Part shown: positions 5,978 through 11,913 of the stretch, one piece after another
Position numbering within the stretch: the stretch's first letter is position 1
Layout of the letters: the number at the start of each line of letters is the position of its first letter
Source of the DNA: Solirubrobacteraceae bacterium
GTDB lineage: Bacteria; Actinomycetota; Thermoleophilia; Solirubrobacterales; Solirubrobacteraceae
NCBI GenBank assembly: GCA_016462245.1
Contig: JAEMTR010000030.1
Span: 1 to 11,913, forward strand
Direction of reading: 5' to 3'
DNA: 11,913 nucleotides
The notes under the pieces: generated by a model
What the model was told of the DNA's origin: nothing
Database searches by the model: none
What the model saw: the letters and a program-made list of their open reading frames with translations, nothing else
Position numbers and translations under genes: made by a program

Positions 5978-6859
5978 ATGAAGACATCCGGAAGTACTTC
6001 CACGACCACGCGGCGCGAGGGCAACGGCCATCAGGCCCTTTCCACATACATCGAGGCTCGCTTCGATGAGTTTTCGCGCTCCCAAAAGGACGTTGCTCAG
6101 TACATCGTCGATCACCTCGACGAGGTCGCCTTCCAAACGGCTGAGGAGCTCGCGAGGCGAGCCAATACTTCGAGCTCGACGGTCGTTCGCTTCTCGCAGG
6201 CGCTCGGCTTCGAAGGCTTTCCTGAGTTACAGGTAGCTGCCCGTGAGGAGTACCGCCGCCGCGTTGCCAGCGGCCAAGAGGGCGGCGGCTCCGGCTCCGA
6301 GCCGCTCTTCGCGCTCGACCAGAACGAGTTTGAGACCGCACTGGTAGCCGACCACCTCAACGTTGAGGAAACTGCACGCAAGGTCTCACGCCGTGACGTC
6401 GAAGCCGCGATCGAGTCGATCGCCAACTCATCACGAGTGCTCGTCGTCGGTACCGATCAGATGGCTTTCTTTGCGTCGTACCTGCGCCATCTATTGATGC
6501 TGCTCGACATCGAGGCAGAGACGGTCGCCAGCCCATCTCAGGAAGCACTCGGCCGGCTGGGCCGGATCGATGAGAATTCACTCGTTATTGGGCTCGCGGC
6601 CGGTAGGCCTCATCCGCTAGTCCTGCGCGGCATGAAGCTCGCTCGCCATCGCGGGGGCAGCACGCTAGCGATAACCGATGCGACGCTCTCTGAGGTCGCG
6701 AAGCTGGCTCAGGTTCAGCTCTACTACTCGTCGAACTCGCCGGCTTACGTCCGTTCGCACGTGGCTCTCTTGAGCGTCATTCAGGCGCTGGCCTATGGCG
6801 TTTACAGCCGCGACACCGAGCGCTACGCAGATCGCATCAAAGCCTTTCGTCTGAAGTAG
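5978..6859 (+). CDS. MurR/RpiR-family transcriptional regulator
   Basis: This 293-residue protein has the two-domain layout of RpiR regulators: an N-terminal helix-turn-helix and a C-terminal SIS domain that senses a phosphosugar. The HTH lies at about residues 50-85 (TAEELARRANTSSSTVVRFS, then LGFEGFPEL), very typical of the family. The SIS domain lies at about 140-285, with strand VLVVGTD at 154-160, ASYLRHLLML, and VIGLAAGR at 203-210. A Gly/Ser linker at 101-108 joins the domains. I chose ATG 5978; the frame is open further back, but the upstream residues do not resemble the family and there is no good ribosome site for either start. The gene precedes pdxS by 60 nt on the same strand and is divergent from the small hypothetical gene. 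Its ligand and targets are unknown; control of pdxST or of sugar-phosphate genes is inferred from position only. Confidence 0.88.
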   Translation: MKTSGSTSTTTRREGNGHQALSTYIEARFDEFSRSQKDVAQYIVDHLDEVAFQTAEELARRANTSSSTVVRFSQALGFEGFPELQVAAREEYRRRVASGQEGGGSGSEPLFALDQNEFETALVADHLNVEETARKVSRRDVEAAIESIANSSRVLVVGTDQMAFFASYLRHLLMLLDIEAETVASPSQEALGRLGRIDENSLVIGLAAGRPHPLVLRGMKLARHRGGSTLAITDATLSEVAKLAQVQLYYSSNSPAYVRSHVALLSVIQALAYGVYSRDTERYADRIKAFRLK

Positions 6860-6906
6860 GCGCGCGCAAATTCTCTGGCGCGTAGTCTTTGGCAGCCTTT
6901 GGGCCG

Positions 6907-6912
6907 TAGACT
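6907..6912 (+). promoter_or_regulatory. -10 box of a leaderless promoter (pdxS)
   Basis: TAGACT is followed by 7 nt and then ATG at 6920. No Shine-Dalgarno site precedes the ATG, so pdxST is probably transcribed from its own leaderless promoter and not only from the RpiR gene. A near copy of the motif, CGTAGTCT at 6881-6888 against CGTAGACT at 6905-6912, lies 24 bp upstream. Confidence 0.55.
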
Positions 6913-6919
6913 GAGCACT

Positions 6920-7804
6920 ATGCGCGACGAATCAACCTTCAAAGTAAAGGCTGGCCTGGCAGAGATGCTCAAGGGCGGCGTGATCATGGACGTGATCGAC
7001 CAGGAGCAGGCTCGGATCGCTGAGGCCGCTGGCGCCTGCGCCGTAATGGCGCTCGAGCGAGTTCCCTCCGACATCCGCCGCGACGGTGGCGTGGCGCGGA
7101 TGTCCGACCCGGAAATGATCCAGTCGATCCAACAGTCGGTCACGATTCCAGTGATGGCAAAGGCTCGGATCGGTCACTTCGCCGAGGCCGGAGTTCTTGA
7201 GGCACTTGAGGTCGATTACATCGACGAGTCGGAAGTTCTCACACCCGCCGACGAGGCCAATCACATCGACAAGTGGTCCTATAAAGTGCCGTTCGTTTGC
7301 GGTGCGACCAACCTCGGCGAGGCGCTGCGCCGGATCGGCGAAGGCGCGGCAATGATCCGCTCTAAGGGCGAAGCGGGAACCGGCGACATCGTTGAAGCGG
7401 TCCGCCACCTGCGCACCATTAACGGCGAAATCAAGCGTCTCGGTGGGCTTAGTGAGGCAGAGATTGCTACCGCCGCTAAGGAGCATGCAGCTCCGCTGGA
7501 GCTCGTTCGCGCCGTCGCCTTAAGCGGCCGGCTTCCGGTCGTAATGTTCTGCGCCGGCGGCATCGCAACCCCTGCCGATGCATCACTCGTCATGCAGCTT
7601 GGCGCCGAAGGCGTCTTCGTCGGTTCCGGAATCTTCAAGAGCGCCGAGCCCGAAGCGCGCGCTGCAGCAATCGTTGAGGCGACGACTCACTACGACGTTC
7701 CTGAGCGAGTGTTGCGAGCCTCGGAAGGCCTCGGAGCTGCGATGGATTCAATCGAGTCGCGCAAGCTCGAAGAGTCCGAGCTGCTCAGCAACCGCGGCTG
7801 GTGA
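6920..7804 (+). CDS. pdxS: Pyridoxal 5'-phosphate synthase subunit PdxS
   Basis: PdxS (Pdx1) condenses ribose 5-phosphate, glyceraldehyde 3-phosphate and ammonia into pyridoxal 5'-phosphate; the ammonia comes from PdxT. The 294-residue length is standard. KAGLAEMLKGGVIMDV at 10-25 is a family signature. Asp24, Lys81 (in VMAKARIGH) and Lys149 (in IRSKGEAGTG) fall at the same numbers as the catalytic residues of Bacillus PdxS. The phosphate-binding segments GGIATPAD at 213-220 and GVFVGSGIFK at 231-240 are intact. The frame is open to 6899, but ATG 6920 gives the normal N-terminus and lies 7 nt from a TAGACT -10 box. The last codons overlap pdxT (GTGA), as in a tightly coupled two-subunit enzyme. 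Twelve PdxS and twelve PdxT subunits form the complex in studied members. Confidence 0.98.
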   Translation: MRDESTFKVKAGLAEMLKGGVIMDVIDQEQARIAEAAGACAVMALERVPSDIRRDGGVARMSDPEMIQSIQQSVTIPVMAKARIGHFAEAGVLEALEVDYIDESEVLTPADEANHIDKWSYKVPFVCGATNLGEALRRIGEGAAMIRSKGEAGTGDIVEAVRHLRTINGEIKRLGGLSEAEIATAAKEHAAPLELVRAVALSGRLPVVMFCAGGIATPADASLVMQLGAEGVFVGSGIFKSAEPEARAAAIVEATTHYDVPERVLRASEGLGAAMDSIESRKLEESELLSNRGW

Positions 7805-8403
7805 GCGGTTTGCCGTCGCCGGGTGCGACCGGCGAGCAGATAAGCGTCGGAGTGCTCGCCCTACAGGGTGATTTTGAAGCGCATCGAGCGGTCTTGGAGC
7901 GGCTGGGAGTAAGCGTGCGCGAGGTGCGCGTGCCGGCCGATCTGGAGCGGCTCGACGGGTTGGTGATCCCTGGCGGGGAGTCGACAACGATCACGCTCGG
8001 GATCGAACGAGAATCACTGGCAGAGCCACTGCGAGCATTTCATCGCGCCGGCAAGCCGATCTTCGGCACCTGCGCGGGGTTAATCATGCTCGACCGTGAT
8101 CACCTCGGACTGATTGATATTCGCGCCGAGCGCAACGCCTTCGGTCGCCAGGTACGTAGCTTCGAGGCTCCGCTTGAGATCGGCCTCGCTGGCGGGCCGG
8201 TCGAGGCAATCTTCATTCGTGCCCCGTGGATCGCCGAGCACGGCCCCAATGTCGAAATTCTCGGTCAAGTTGACGGGCATGGAGTCGCTGCGCGCGAGGG
8301 CTCAGTCCTCGTCGTCGCATTCCACCCCGAACTCGGTGATGACGACCGAGTTCACGCACTCTTTCTTCAGGGCGTTCGCGACGCCCGCCTCGCGGCCGCA
8401 TAA
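7801..8403 (+). CDS. pdxT: Pyridoxal 5'-phosphate synthase glutaminase subunit PdxT
   Basis: PdxT (Pdx2) is the class I glutaminase that releases ammonia from glutamine and channels it to PdxS. The 200-residue protein shows the family motifs in order: GVLALQGDF at 17-25, PGGEST at 57-62, the nucleophile Cys91 in GTCAGLIML, RNAFGRQ at 111-117, FIRAP at 138-142, and the His175/Glu177 pair in AFHPELGDD. The catalytic triad is therefore complete. The GTG start overlaps the pdxS stop codon by 4 nt (GTGA), giving translational coupling and equal output. It adds about 12 residues to the usual N-terminus, so a later start such as GTG 7849 cannot be fully excluded. The stop TAA may also form part of the -10 box of the next gene. 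Confidence 0.97.
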   Translation: MSGLPSPGATGEQISVGVLALQGDFEAHRAVLERLGVSVREVRVPADLERLDGLVIPGGESTTITLGIERESLAEPLRAFHRAGKPIFGTCAGLIMLDRDHLGLIDIRAERNAFGRQVRSFEAPLEIGLAGGPVEAIFIRAPWIAEHGPNVEILGQVDGHGVAAREGSVLVVAFHPELGDDDRVHALFLQGVRDARLAAA

Positions 8404-8406
8404 ACT
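8401..8406 (+). promoter_or_regulatory. Possible -10 box of the GT4 gene, overlapping the pdxT stop
   Basis: TAAACT includes the pdxT stop codon TAA. It is followed by 6 nt (CGGGCG) and then ATA at 8413, in frame with the GT4 glycosyltransferase. The geometry equals that of the other leaderless promoters here. It is tentative because the start codon it points to is non-standard. Confidence 0.35.
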
Positions 8407-8466
8407 CGGGCGATACCCGCTGTCCTGATTAACTGCCGTGCTGCTTCGCGCCCTGAACTCGGTGGC

Positions 8467-9435
8467 GTGGAGCGCTGGGCGCGCGAGTTGGCGCTGCGGC
8501 TGCCCGCCCTCTCCACTCGCGATTACCGCTTAGTAAGGCCGCCGGCGGCGATGACGCACCGCGCCGGGCAGCTCTGGGAGCAGATTGCACTGCCGCTCGA
8601 AGCTCGGCGAGCAGGCACGCCACTGCTGATCAACCCAGCCAATCTCGCGCCTTTGGCGTTCAACCACAATCTCGTCCACATCTTTGACGCTGCCGCGCTG
8701 CGCCAGCCCGACTGGTACTCGAACCTCTATTCCAGCTACCAAGCTCGCATGCTGCCCTTGGTTGCGCGCCGCGCTGAGGCGATCGTGACCGGAAGCGAGT
8801 TTTCAAAGGCTGAGCTGATCGAGCTACTCGGCGTGGACGCTTCAAAGGTCCACGTAATCGCAGGCGGCGTCGACGCACGCTTCGCTCCGGCGGCAGACGC
8901 CGCTCAGGCGCGAACGAAGCTAGCCCTGGCGGGGCCTTACGTGCTTTGCGTTGCCAGTCGCACTGCGCGCAAGAACCTCGCCTCGTTGGAGCCGGCCGCG
9001 CGGCTGCTGGCGGCAGAGGGAATCGAGCTCGTCGTTGCCGGCGGCGACCGGCCGCAGTTCAAAGAGCAAGCGGCTGCCGGCGCGGTTCGCTTCCTCGGCT
9101 ACGTCGACGACGCGCTGCTGCCCGGGCTTTACGCCGGCGCCAGCGCGTTCGTTCTGCCGTCGCTGCACGAGGGCTTCGGCCTAACGGCGCTTGAGGCGAT
9201 GGCTAGCGGCGTGCCGGCCGTGCTCTCGACCGCAGGCGCTCTGCCCGAGATCGGCGCGTCGGCCGCGCTCTACGCCGACCCGCTCGATCCGCTCGCAATC
9301 GCCGATCAGATCCTTGCCGCGATCGGGAACCAGCAGCTCGCCCAGGCTGGGATCGCTCGCGCAGCGCAGTTCAACTGGGAGCAGACGGCGCTATCGCTCG
9401 ATCAGCTAGTCGGCGAGCTGGTCGCTTCGAAATAG
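8467..9435 (+). CDS. GT4-family glycosyltransferase
   Basis: This is a GT-B retaining glycosyltransferase of family GT4, likely mannosyl- or rhamnosyltransferase-like, acting at the cytoplasmic face on a lipid- or polysaccharide-linked acceptor. The C-terminal domain is clear: ASRTARKNL at 163-171 (donor phosphate binding), PSLHEGFGLTALEAMASG at 231-248 with the EX7E pair E235/E243, and DPLDPLAIA near 271-279. TGSEFSKAEL at 108-117 and IAGGVDARF at 131-139 are family segments between the domains. The coordinates use the first standard start, GTG 8467, giving 322 residues. That start cuts the acceptor-side motif GGVERWARE in half. Reading back in frame gives PAVLINCRAASRPELGGVER from codon 8416, which is what the family normally has. 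The true start is therefore probably upstream, perhaps ATA 8413 (340 residues). Its end overlaps the convergent MBL gene by 34 nt. Confidence 0.9.
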   Translation: MERWARELALRLPALSTRDYRLVRPPAAMTHRAGQLWEQIALPLEARRAGTPLLINPANLAPLAFNHNLVHIFDAAALRQPDWYSNLYSSYQARMLPLVARRAEAIVTGSEFSKAELIELLGVDASKVHVIAGGVDARFAPAADAAQARTKLALAGPYVLCVASRTARKNLASLEPAARLLAAEGIELVVAGGDRPQFKEQAAAGAVRFLGYVDDALLPGLYAGASAFVLPSLHEGFGLTALEAMASGVPAVLSTAGALPEIGASAALYADPLDPLAIADQILAAIGNQQLAQAGIARAAQFNWEQTALSLDQLVGELVASK

Positions 9436-10460
9436 GCGGTGCCGTCATCGTCGAACCGTTCAGCCACGCGACCCTCACTAATCAACACGTCAACGTGGCC
9501 AAGCGCTTCCGAAAGCGTGAGGTAGGCCTGCGTCACGGCGACGTTGCCCCAGAGCGCCTGCGCGAGGTCGTAGCCGCTGCGCGGCTGCTCGGCGATCAGA
9601 CCGTAAAGCTTGTCGGCGCGGCGTTCGTGAAGCTGAAAGCGCTGATCGATCAGTTCGACGTGGTCGGTGAAGCCGGGGCCGTGCCCGGGGAGGATCAGGT
9701 CGATTGGCTCCATCTCACGCGTCTTCGCGAGCGATTCGAGGTAGATCATTAGCGACTTTGGTCGCGCTAGCTTTCCTGCATCCTCGGCCTCTTCGAGCGG
9801 CGCGTCTAGCGGGCGCGCGATCAGTGGGTTCGATGAGACACTCGCGATCAGGTGGTCGGCGGCCAGCAGTGTGCGGTTGTCGGCGTCAAAGAAAATCGTG
9901 TCTGACGGAGAGTGGCCTGGTCGGTGGTGGACCGTCAGAGTGCGGTCACGGAACTTCAGCTCGCCGCCCTGCTCAAGGGGCTGAGTGACGGTTGTCGCTG
10001 CGCCCCAGCCGCGGAAAGAGCGTGAGACGCTGCGCAGCGCAAGGCAGGTCTCCTCAGGGATTCCATGACGCAGCATCACGGCGGCGGCGAAGCGGTCGTC
10101 GGCTTCCATCCACTCGTCGTACCGACTGAGGCAGGGCACTAGTGAGCCGAGCGCGGCGACCGGAGCGCCGGAGCGGCGGGCGAGAATCTCCGTCAGGCCG
10201 AGGTGATCCATGTGCTGATGGCTGACGATTATTAGCTCGAGATCTTCGATCTTCTTGCCGAGCTTGCCGAGTTCCAACTCCAGCGCGTCGAGCGCAAGCC
10301 CGGAGTTGGGGCCGGTGTCGATCAGCGTCAGCGGATCATCGTCAAGCAGATATGTATTGATTGGCCCGATGCCAAATGGAGTCGGCAGGGGAATGCAGTG
10401 GATGCCGCGCTCGCGGGCGCTGGCGGCCTCGGGGGAGGCGTGGTCCCAGAGCGCGCTCAC
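9402..10460 (-). CDS. Metallo-beta-lactamase-fold hydrolase with winged-helix C-terminus
   Basis: This 352-residue protein has the di-zinc MBL fold. The ligands are visible: H81-X-H83-X-D85-H86 (in SHQHMDHLG), H183 (HRPGHSPSD), D202 (LLAADHL) and H260 (LPGHG), so both metal sites are complete. The N-terminal part (GPINTYLL, LIDTG) is typical of the glyoxalase II/LACTB2-like branch. Residues about 270-345, after the last histidine, look like a small winged-helix module, as in LACTB2-type enzymes, which may be esterases or nucleases. The exact substrate cannot be told; hydrolysis of a thioester or ester, or RNA cleavage, are the family options. The GTG start overlaps the stop of the mutase gene by 4 nt (GTGA), so the two are translationally coupled. 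The 3' end overlaps the GT4 gene tail to tail by 34 nt. Confidence 0.92.
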   Translation of the reverse strand: MSALWDHASPEAASARERGIHCIPLPTPFGIGPINTYLLDDDPLTLIDTGPNSGLALDALELELGKLGKKIEDLELIIVSHQHMDHLGLTEILARRSGAPVAALGSLVPCLSRYDEWMEADDRFAAAVMLRHGIPEETCLALRSVSRSFRGWGAATTVTQPLEQGGELKFRDRTLTVHHRPGHSPSDTIFFDADNRTLLAADHLIASVSSNPLIARPLDAPLEEAEDAGKLARPKSLMIYLESLAKTREMEPIDLILPGHGPGFTDHVELIDQRFQLHERRADKLYGLIAEQPRSGYDLAQALWGNVAVTQAYLTLSEALGHVDVLISEGRVAERFDDDGTAYFEATSSPTS

Positions 10461-11872
10461 GCGCGAATCAGCCCGAGTACCTCATCGCGGCGCGCTTCCA
10501 TGTCTTCGACCGAAACGAGCGACTCCAAGCAGAGACGCAGCAGCGGTTCGGTGTTCGAGGCGCGAACGTTGAAGTGCCAATCGTCGAAGTCGACGCTGAT
10601 GCCATCGAGTCGGCCGATCTTTGCGCCTTGCGCCTCGTAGATCACGACGATCTCTTCAAGCTTCGCTTTCGCATCATCGACTTCGGAGTTGATCTCACCG
10701 GAGATGAAGTACTTCGCCTTCAGCTCGGCCAGCATCTCGCTCAGCGGCCGCTCGGTCTGCGAGAGGATCTCAAGCATTAGCAGCGCCGGAATCGTGCCTG
10801 AGTCGGCGCAGTAAAAGTCACGGAAGTAGTAGTGGCCGGAAACTTCGCCGCCAAAGATCGCGTCTTCGTCACGCATCCTCGTCTTGAAGAAGGCATGGCC
10901 GACGCGGTTTTCGAGCGCCGTCCCGCCGAGCCGTTCGACCGTGTCGGCAACTGCGCGAGAGGCACGCACGTCGTAGAGAATCGTCGAGCCGGGCTGCTTG
11001 GCTAAGAGGCTCTCAGCCAGCAGCGTTGTCAGGAAGTCGCCGGCGACAAACTCTCCCTTGTCGTCGATAAAGAAGCAGCGGTCGGCGTCGCCGTCCCAGG
11101 CGATGCCAATGTCGGCGCCCGTTTCAACGACCCGTTCGATGATGAAGGCACGGTTCTCAGGCAGCATCGGGTTCGGCTCGTGATCGGGGAAGTTGCCGTC
11201 GGGGATGAAGTAGTTCTTGTCGAGCTCCAGGCCGAGGTACTCAAGCAGCGGCCCGACCATCGGCCCAGCCATCCCGTTGCCACCATCGACGACGACCTTC
11301 AGCGGCTTGACTGCGTCGGCATCGATGAACTCAAGCGCCGCCGCGCGGAATGGGTTGTAGATCTTGATCGCTTCCGATGTGCCGCCGCCGGGCGCGGGCC
11401 CAAGGCCAGCCTCGATCATGTCGCGAATGTCTGTGATGCCGCTGTCGCCGGAGAGCGCAATCGCTCCACGCTTGACTAGTTTGGCGCCGGTGTAGGCCTT
11501 CGGATTGTGCGAGGCGGTGCACATCAGCCCGCCGTCGAGATTGCGGCTGCCGACGAGCCAATAGAGCATCTCACTGCCAACCTCGCCGATGTCGATCACG
11601 TGCGCGCCTTCGGAGAGCATTCCCGAGAGGTATCGCTCGGCGAGCTCTGGCGCCTCGAGCCGCATGTCATGGCCCAGCCCAATTCCAAGGTCGGCCGTGT
11701 CGCGCCCGGTCATCTGGCTCAGAACGCGAACGAATGCTCGCCCGATCTCTTCCGCGAGGTCGCCGTCAATCTGTTCGCCGTAGAGGCCCCTGATGTCGTA
11801 GGCCTTGAAAATCTCGCTTGGGGCTTTCACGATTTGAGAGACTAGCCGCGCTGGCACGTGCTGTGCCGACAT
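10457..11872 (-). CDS. Phosphomannomutase/phosphoglucomutase
   Basis: This alpha-D-phosphohexomutase interconverts hexose 6-phosphate and 1-phosphate, supplying GDP-mannose and UDP/dTDP-glucose routes. With the ATG at 11870-11872 it has 471 residues. All four functional loops are present: the phosphoserine loop TASHNP with Ser121, the metal loop DGDADR at 260-265, the sugar loop GGEVSGH at 341-347, and the phosphate loop RASNTEP at 437-443. FKAYDIRG near the N-terminus is the usual opening. The start is uncertain. ATG 11872 has AGGAG 10 nt upstream. GTG 11830 gives MKAPSEIFKAYDIRG, close to the family length of about 455-465, and has TAGTCT 8 nt upstream. The open frame also reaches a TTG at 11905 near the window edge. 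It is followed by the MBL gene with a 4-nt overlap. Manno- versus gluco-preference cannot be read. Confidence 0.93.
   Translation of the reverse strand: MSAQHVPARLVSQIVKAPSEIFKAYDIRGLYGEQIDGDLAEEIGRAFVRVLSQMTGRDTADLGIGLGHDMRLEAPELAERYLSGMLSEGAHVIDIGEVGSEMLYWLVGSRNLDGGLMCTASHNPKAYTGAKLVKRGAIALSGDSGITDIRDMIEAGLGPAPGGGTSEAIKIYNPFRAAALEFIDADAVKPLKVVVDGGNGMAGPMVGPLLEYLGLELDKNYFIPDGNFPDHEPNPMLPENRAFIIERVVETGADIGIAWDGDADRCFFIDDKGEFVAGDFLTTLLAESLLAKQPGSTILYDVRASRAVADTVERLGGTALENRVGHAFFKTRMRDEDAIFGGEVSGHYYFRDFYCADSGTIPALLMLEILSQTERPLSEMLAELKAKYFISGEINSEVDDAKAKLEEIVVIYEAQGAKIGRLDGISVDFDDWHFNVRASNTEPLLRLCLESLVSVEDMEARRDEVLGLIRA
11839..11844 (-). promoter_or_regulatory. Possible -10 box for an internal mutase start
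   Basis: The minus strand reads TAGTCT, then 8 nt, then the GTG at 11828-11830, which is in frame with the mutase and gives the N-terminus expected for the family. The spacing is slightly longer than at the other leaderless genes in this window, so this is tentative. If real, the mutase starts at 11830. Confidence 0.3.
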
Positions 11873-11913
11873 TGAGCAGCGACTCCTGCGAGCATCACGC
11901 GGCAATGGGACCA

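Noticed and set aside
10361..10780. A 139-codon open frame on the plus strand
   Set aside because: It is antisense to the MBL and mutase genes, both of which have complete catalytic motifs on the other strand.
1..11913. CRISPR array, insertion sequence, phage or toxin-antitoxin genes
   Set aside because: There is no regularly spaced repeat, transposase motif, terminal inverted repeat pair or integrase next to the tRNA. All genes are metabolic, regulatory or envelope genes in a compact normal layout.

Overview
The window is GC-rich (roughly 60% by eye) and looks like ordinary chromosome of an actinobacterium. The Thermoleophilia/Solirubrobacterales group is my best guess. The reasons are an F420-type luciferase-like oxidoreductase close to the mycobacterial Rv3520c family, an actinobacterial acyl-CoA dehydrogenase, the pdxS-pdxT route to vitamin B6, and many genes whose -10 box lies 6-7 nt before the start codon (leaderless mRNA). 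No mobile element, CRISPR array, phage gene or origin was seen. Coding density is very high and no gene-free gap exceeds about 110 bases.

Layout, left to right. (1) A tRNA-Asn gene, minus strand, at 40-111. (2) A minus-strand operon read from about 3166 down to 182: SDR oxidoreductase, Rv3520c-like LLM oxidoreductase, and a GT1 (MGT/UGT-type) glycosyltransferase. The gaps are 12 and 6 nt, and the first two genes have good Shine-Dalgarno sites. (3) A 107-nt divergent intergenic region holding a perfect 7-bp inverted repeat and the promoter of a plus-strand lipoprotein with a C-terminal thioredoxin-like region. (4) A convergent minus-strand acyl-CoA dehydrogenase with an excellent TATAAT box and a TetR-type palindrome filling the -35/-10 spacer. 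(5) A small hypothetical gene, minus strand, also apparently leaderless. (6) A plus-strand run: RpiR-type regulator, pdxS, pdxT (4-nt overlap) and a GT4 glycosyltransferase whose true start seems to lie upstream of the first standard start codon. (7) A minus-strand pair at the right edge: phosphomannomutase/phosphoglucomutase followed by a metallo-beta-lactamase-fold hydrolase (4-nt overlap), whose end overlaps the GT4 gene tail to tail by 34 nt.

How the genes work together. PdxS and PdxT form the pyridoxal-phosphate synthase complex. The hexose-phosphate mutase could supply sugar-1-phosphates for nucleotide-sugar donors used by the glycosyltransferases, but that link is only inference. The SDR, LLM and GT1 genes look like a small redox-plus-glycosylation operon acting on a lipid or secondary metabolite; the substrate is not visible. 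The acyl-CoA dehydrogenase is probably induced by an acyl-CoA-type ligand through a TetR repressor encoded outside the window.

I did not find a clearly new multi-gene system. The most interesting signals are regulatory: a set of leaderless promoters with near-constant geometry, the operator inside the dehydrogenase promoter, and a possible AUA (ATA) start for the GT4 gene whose -10 box includes the pdxT stop codon.
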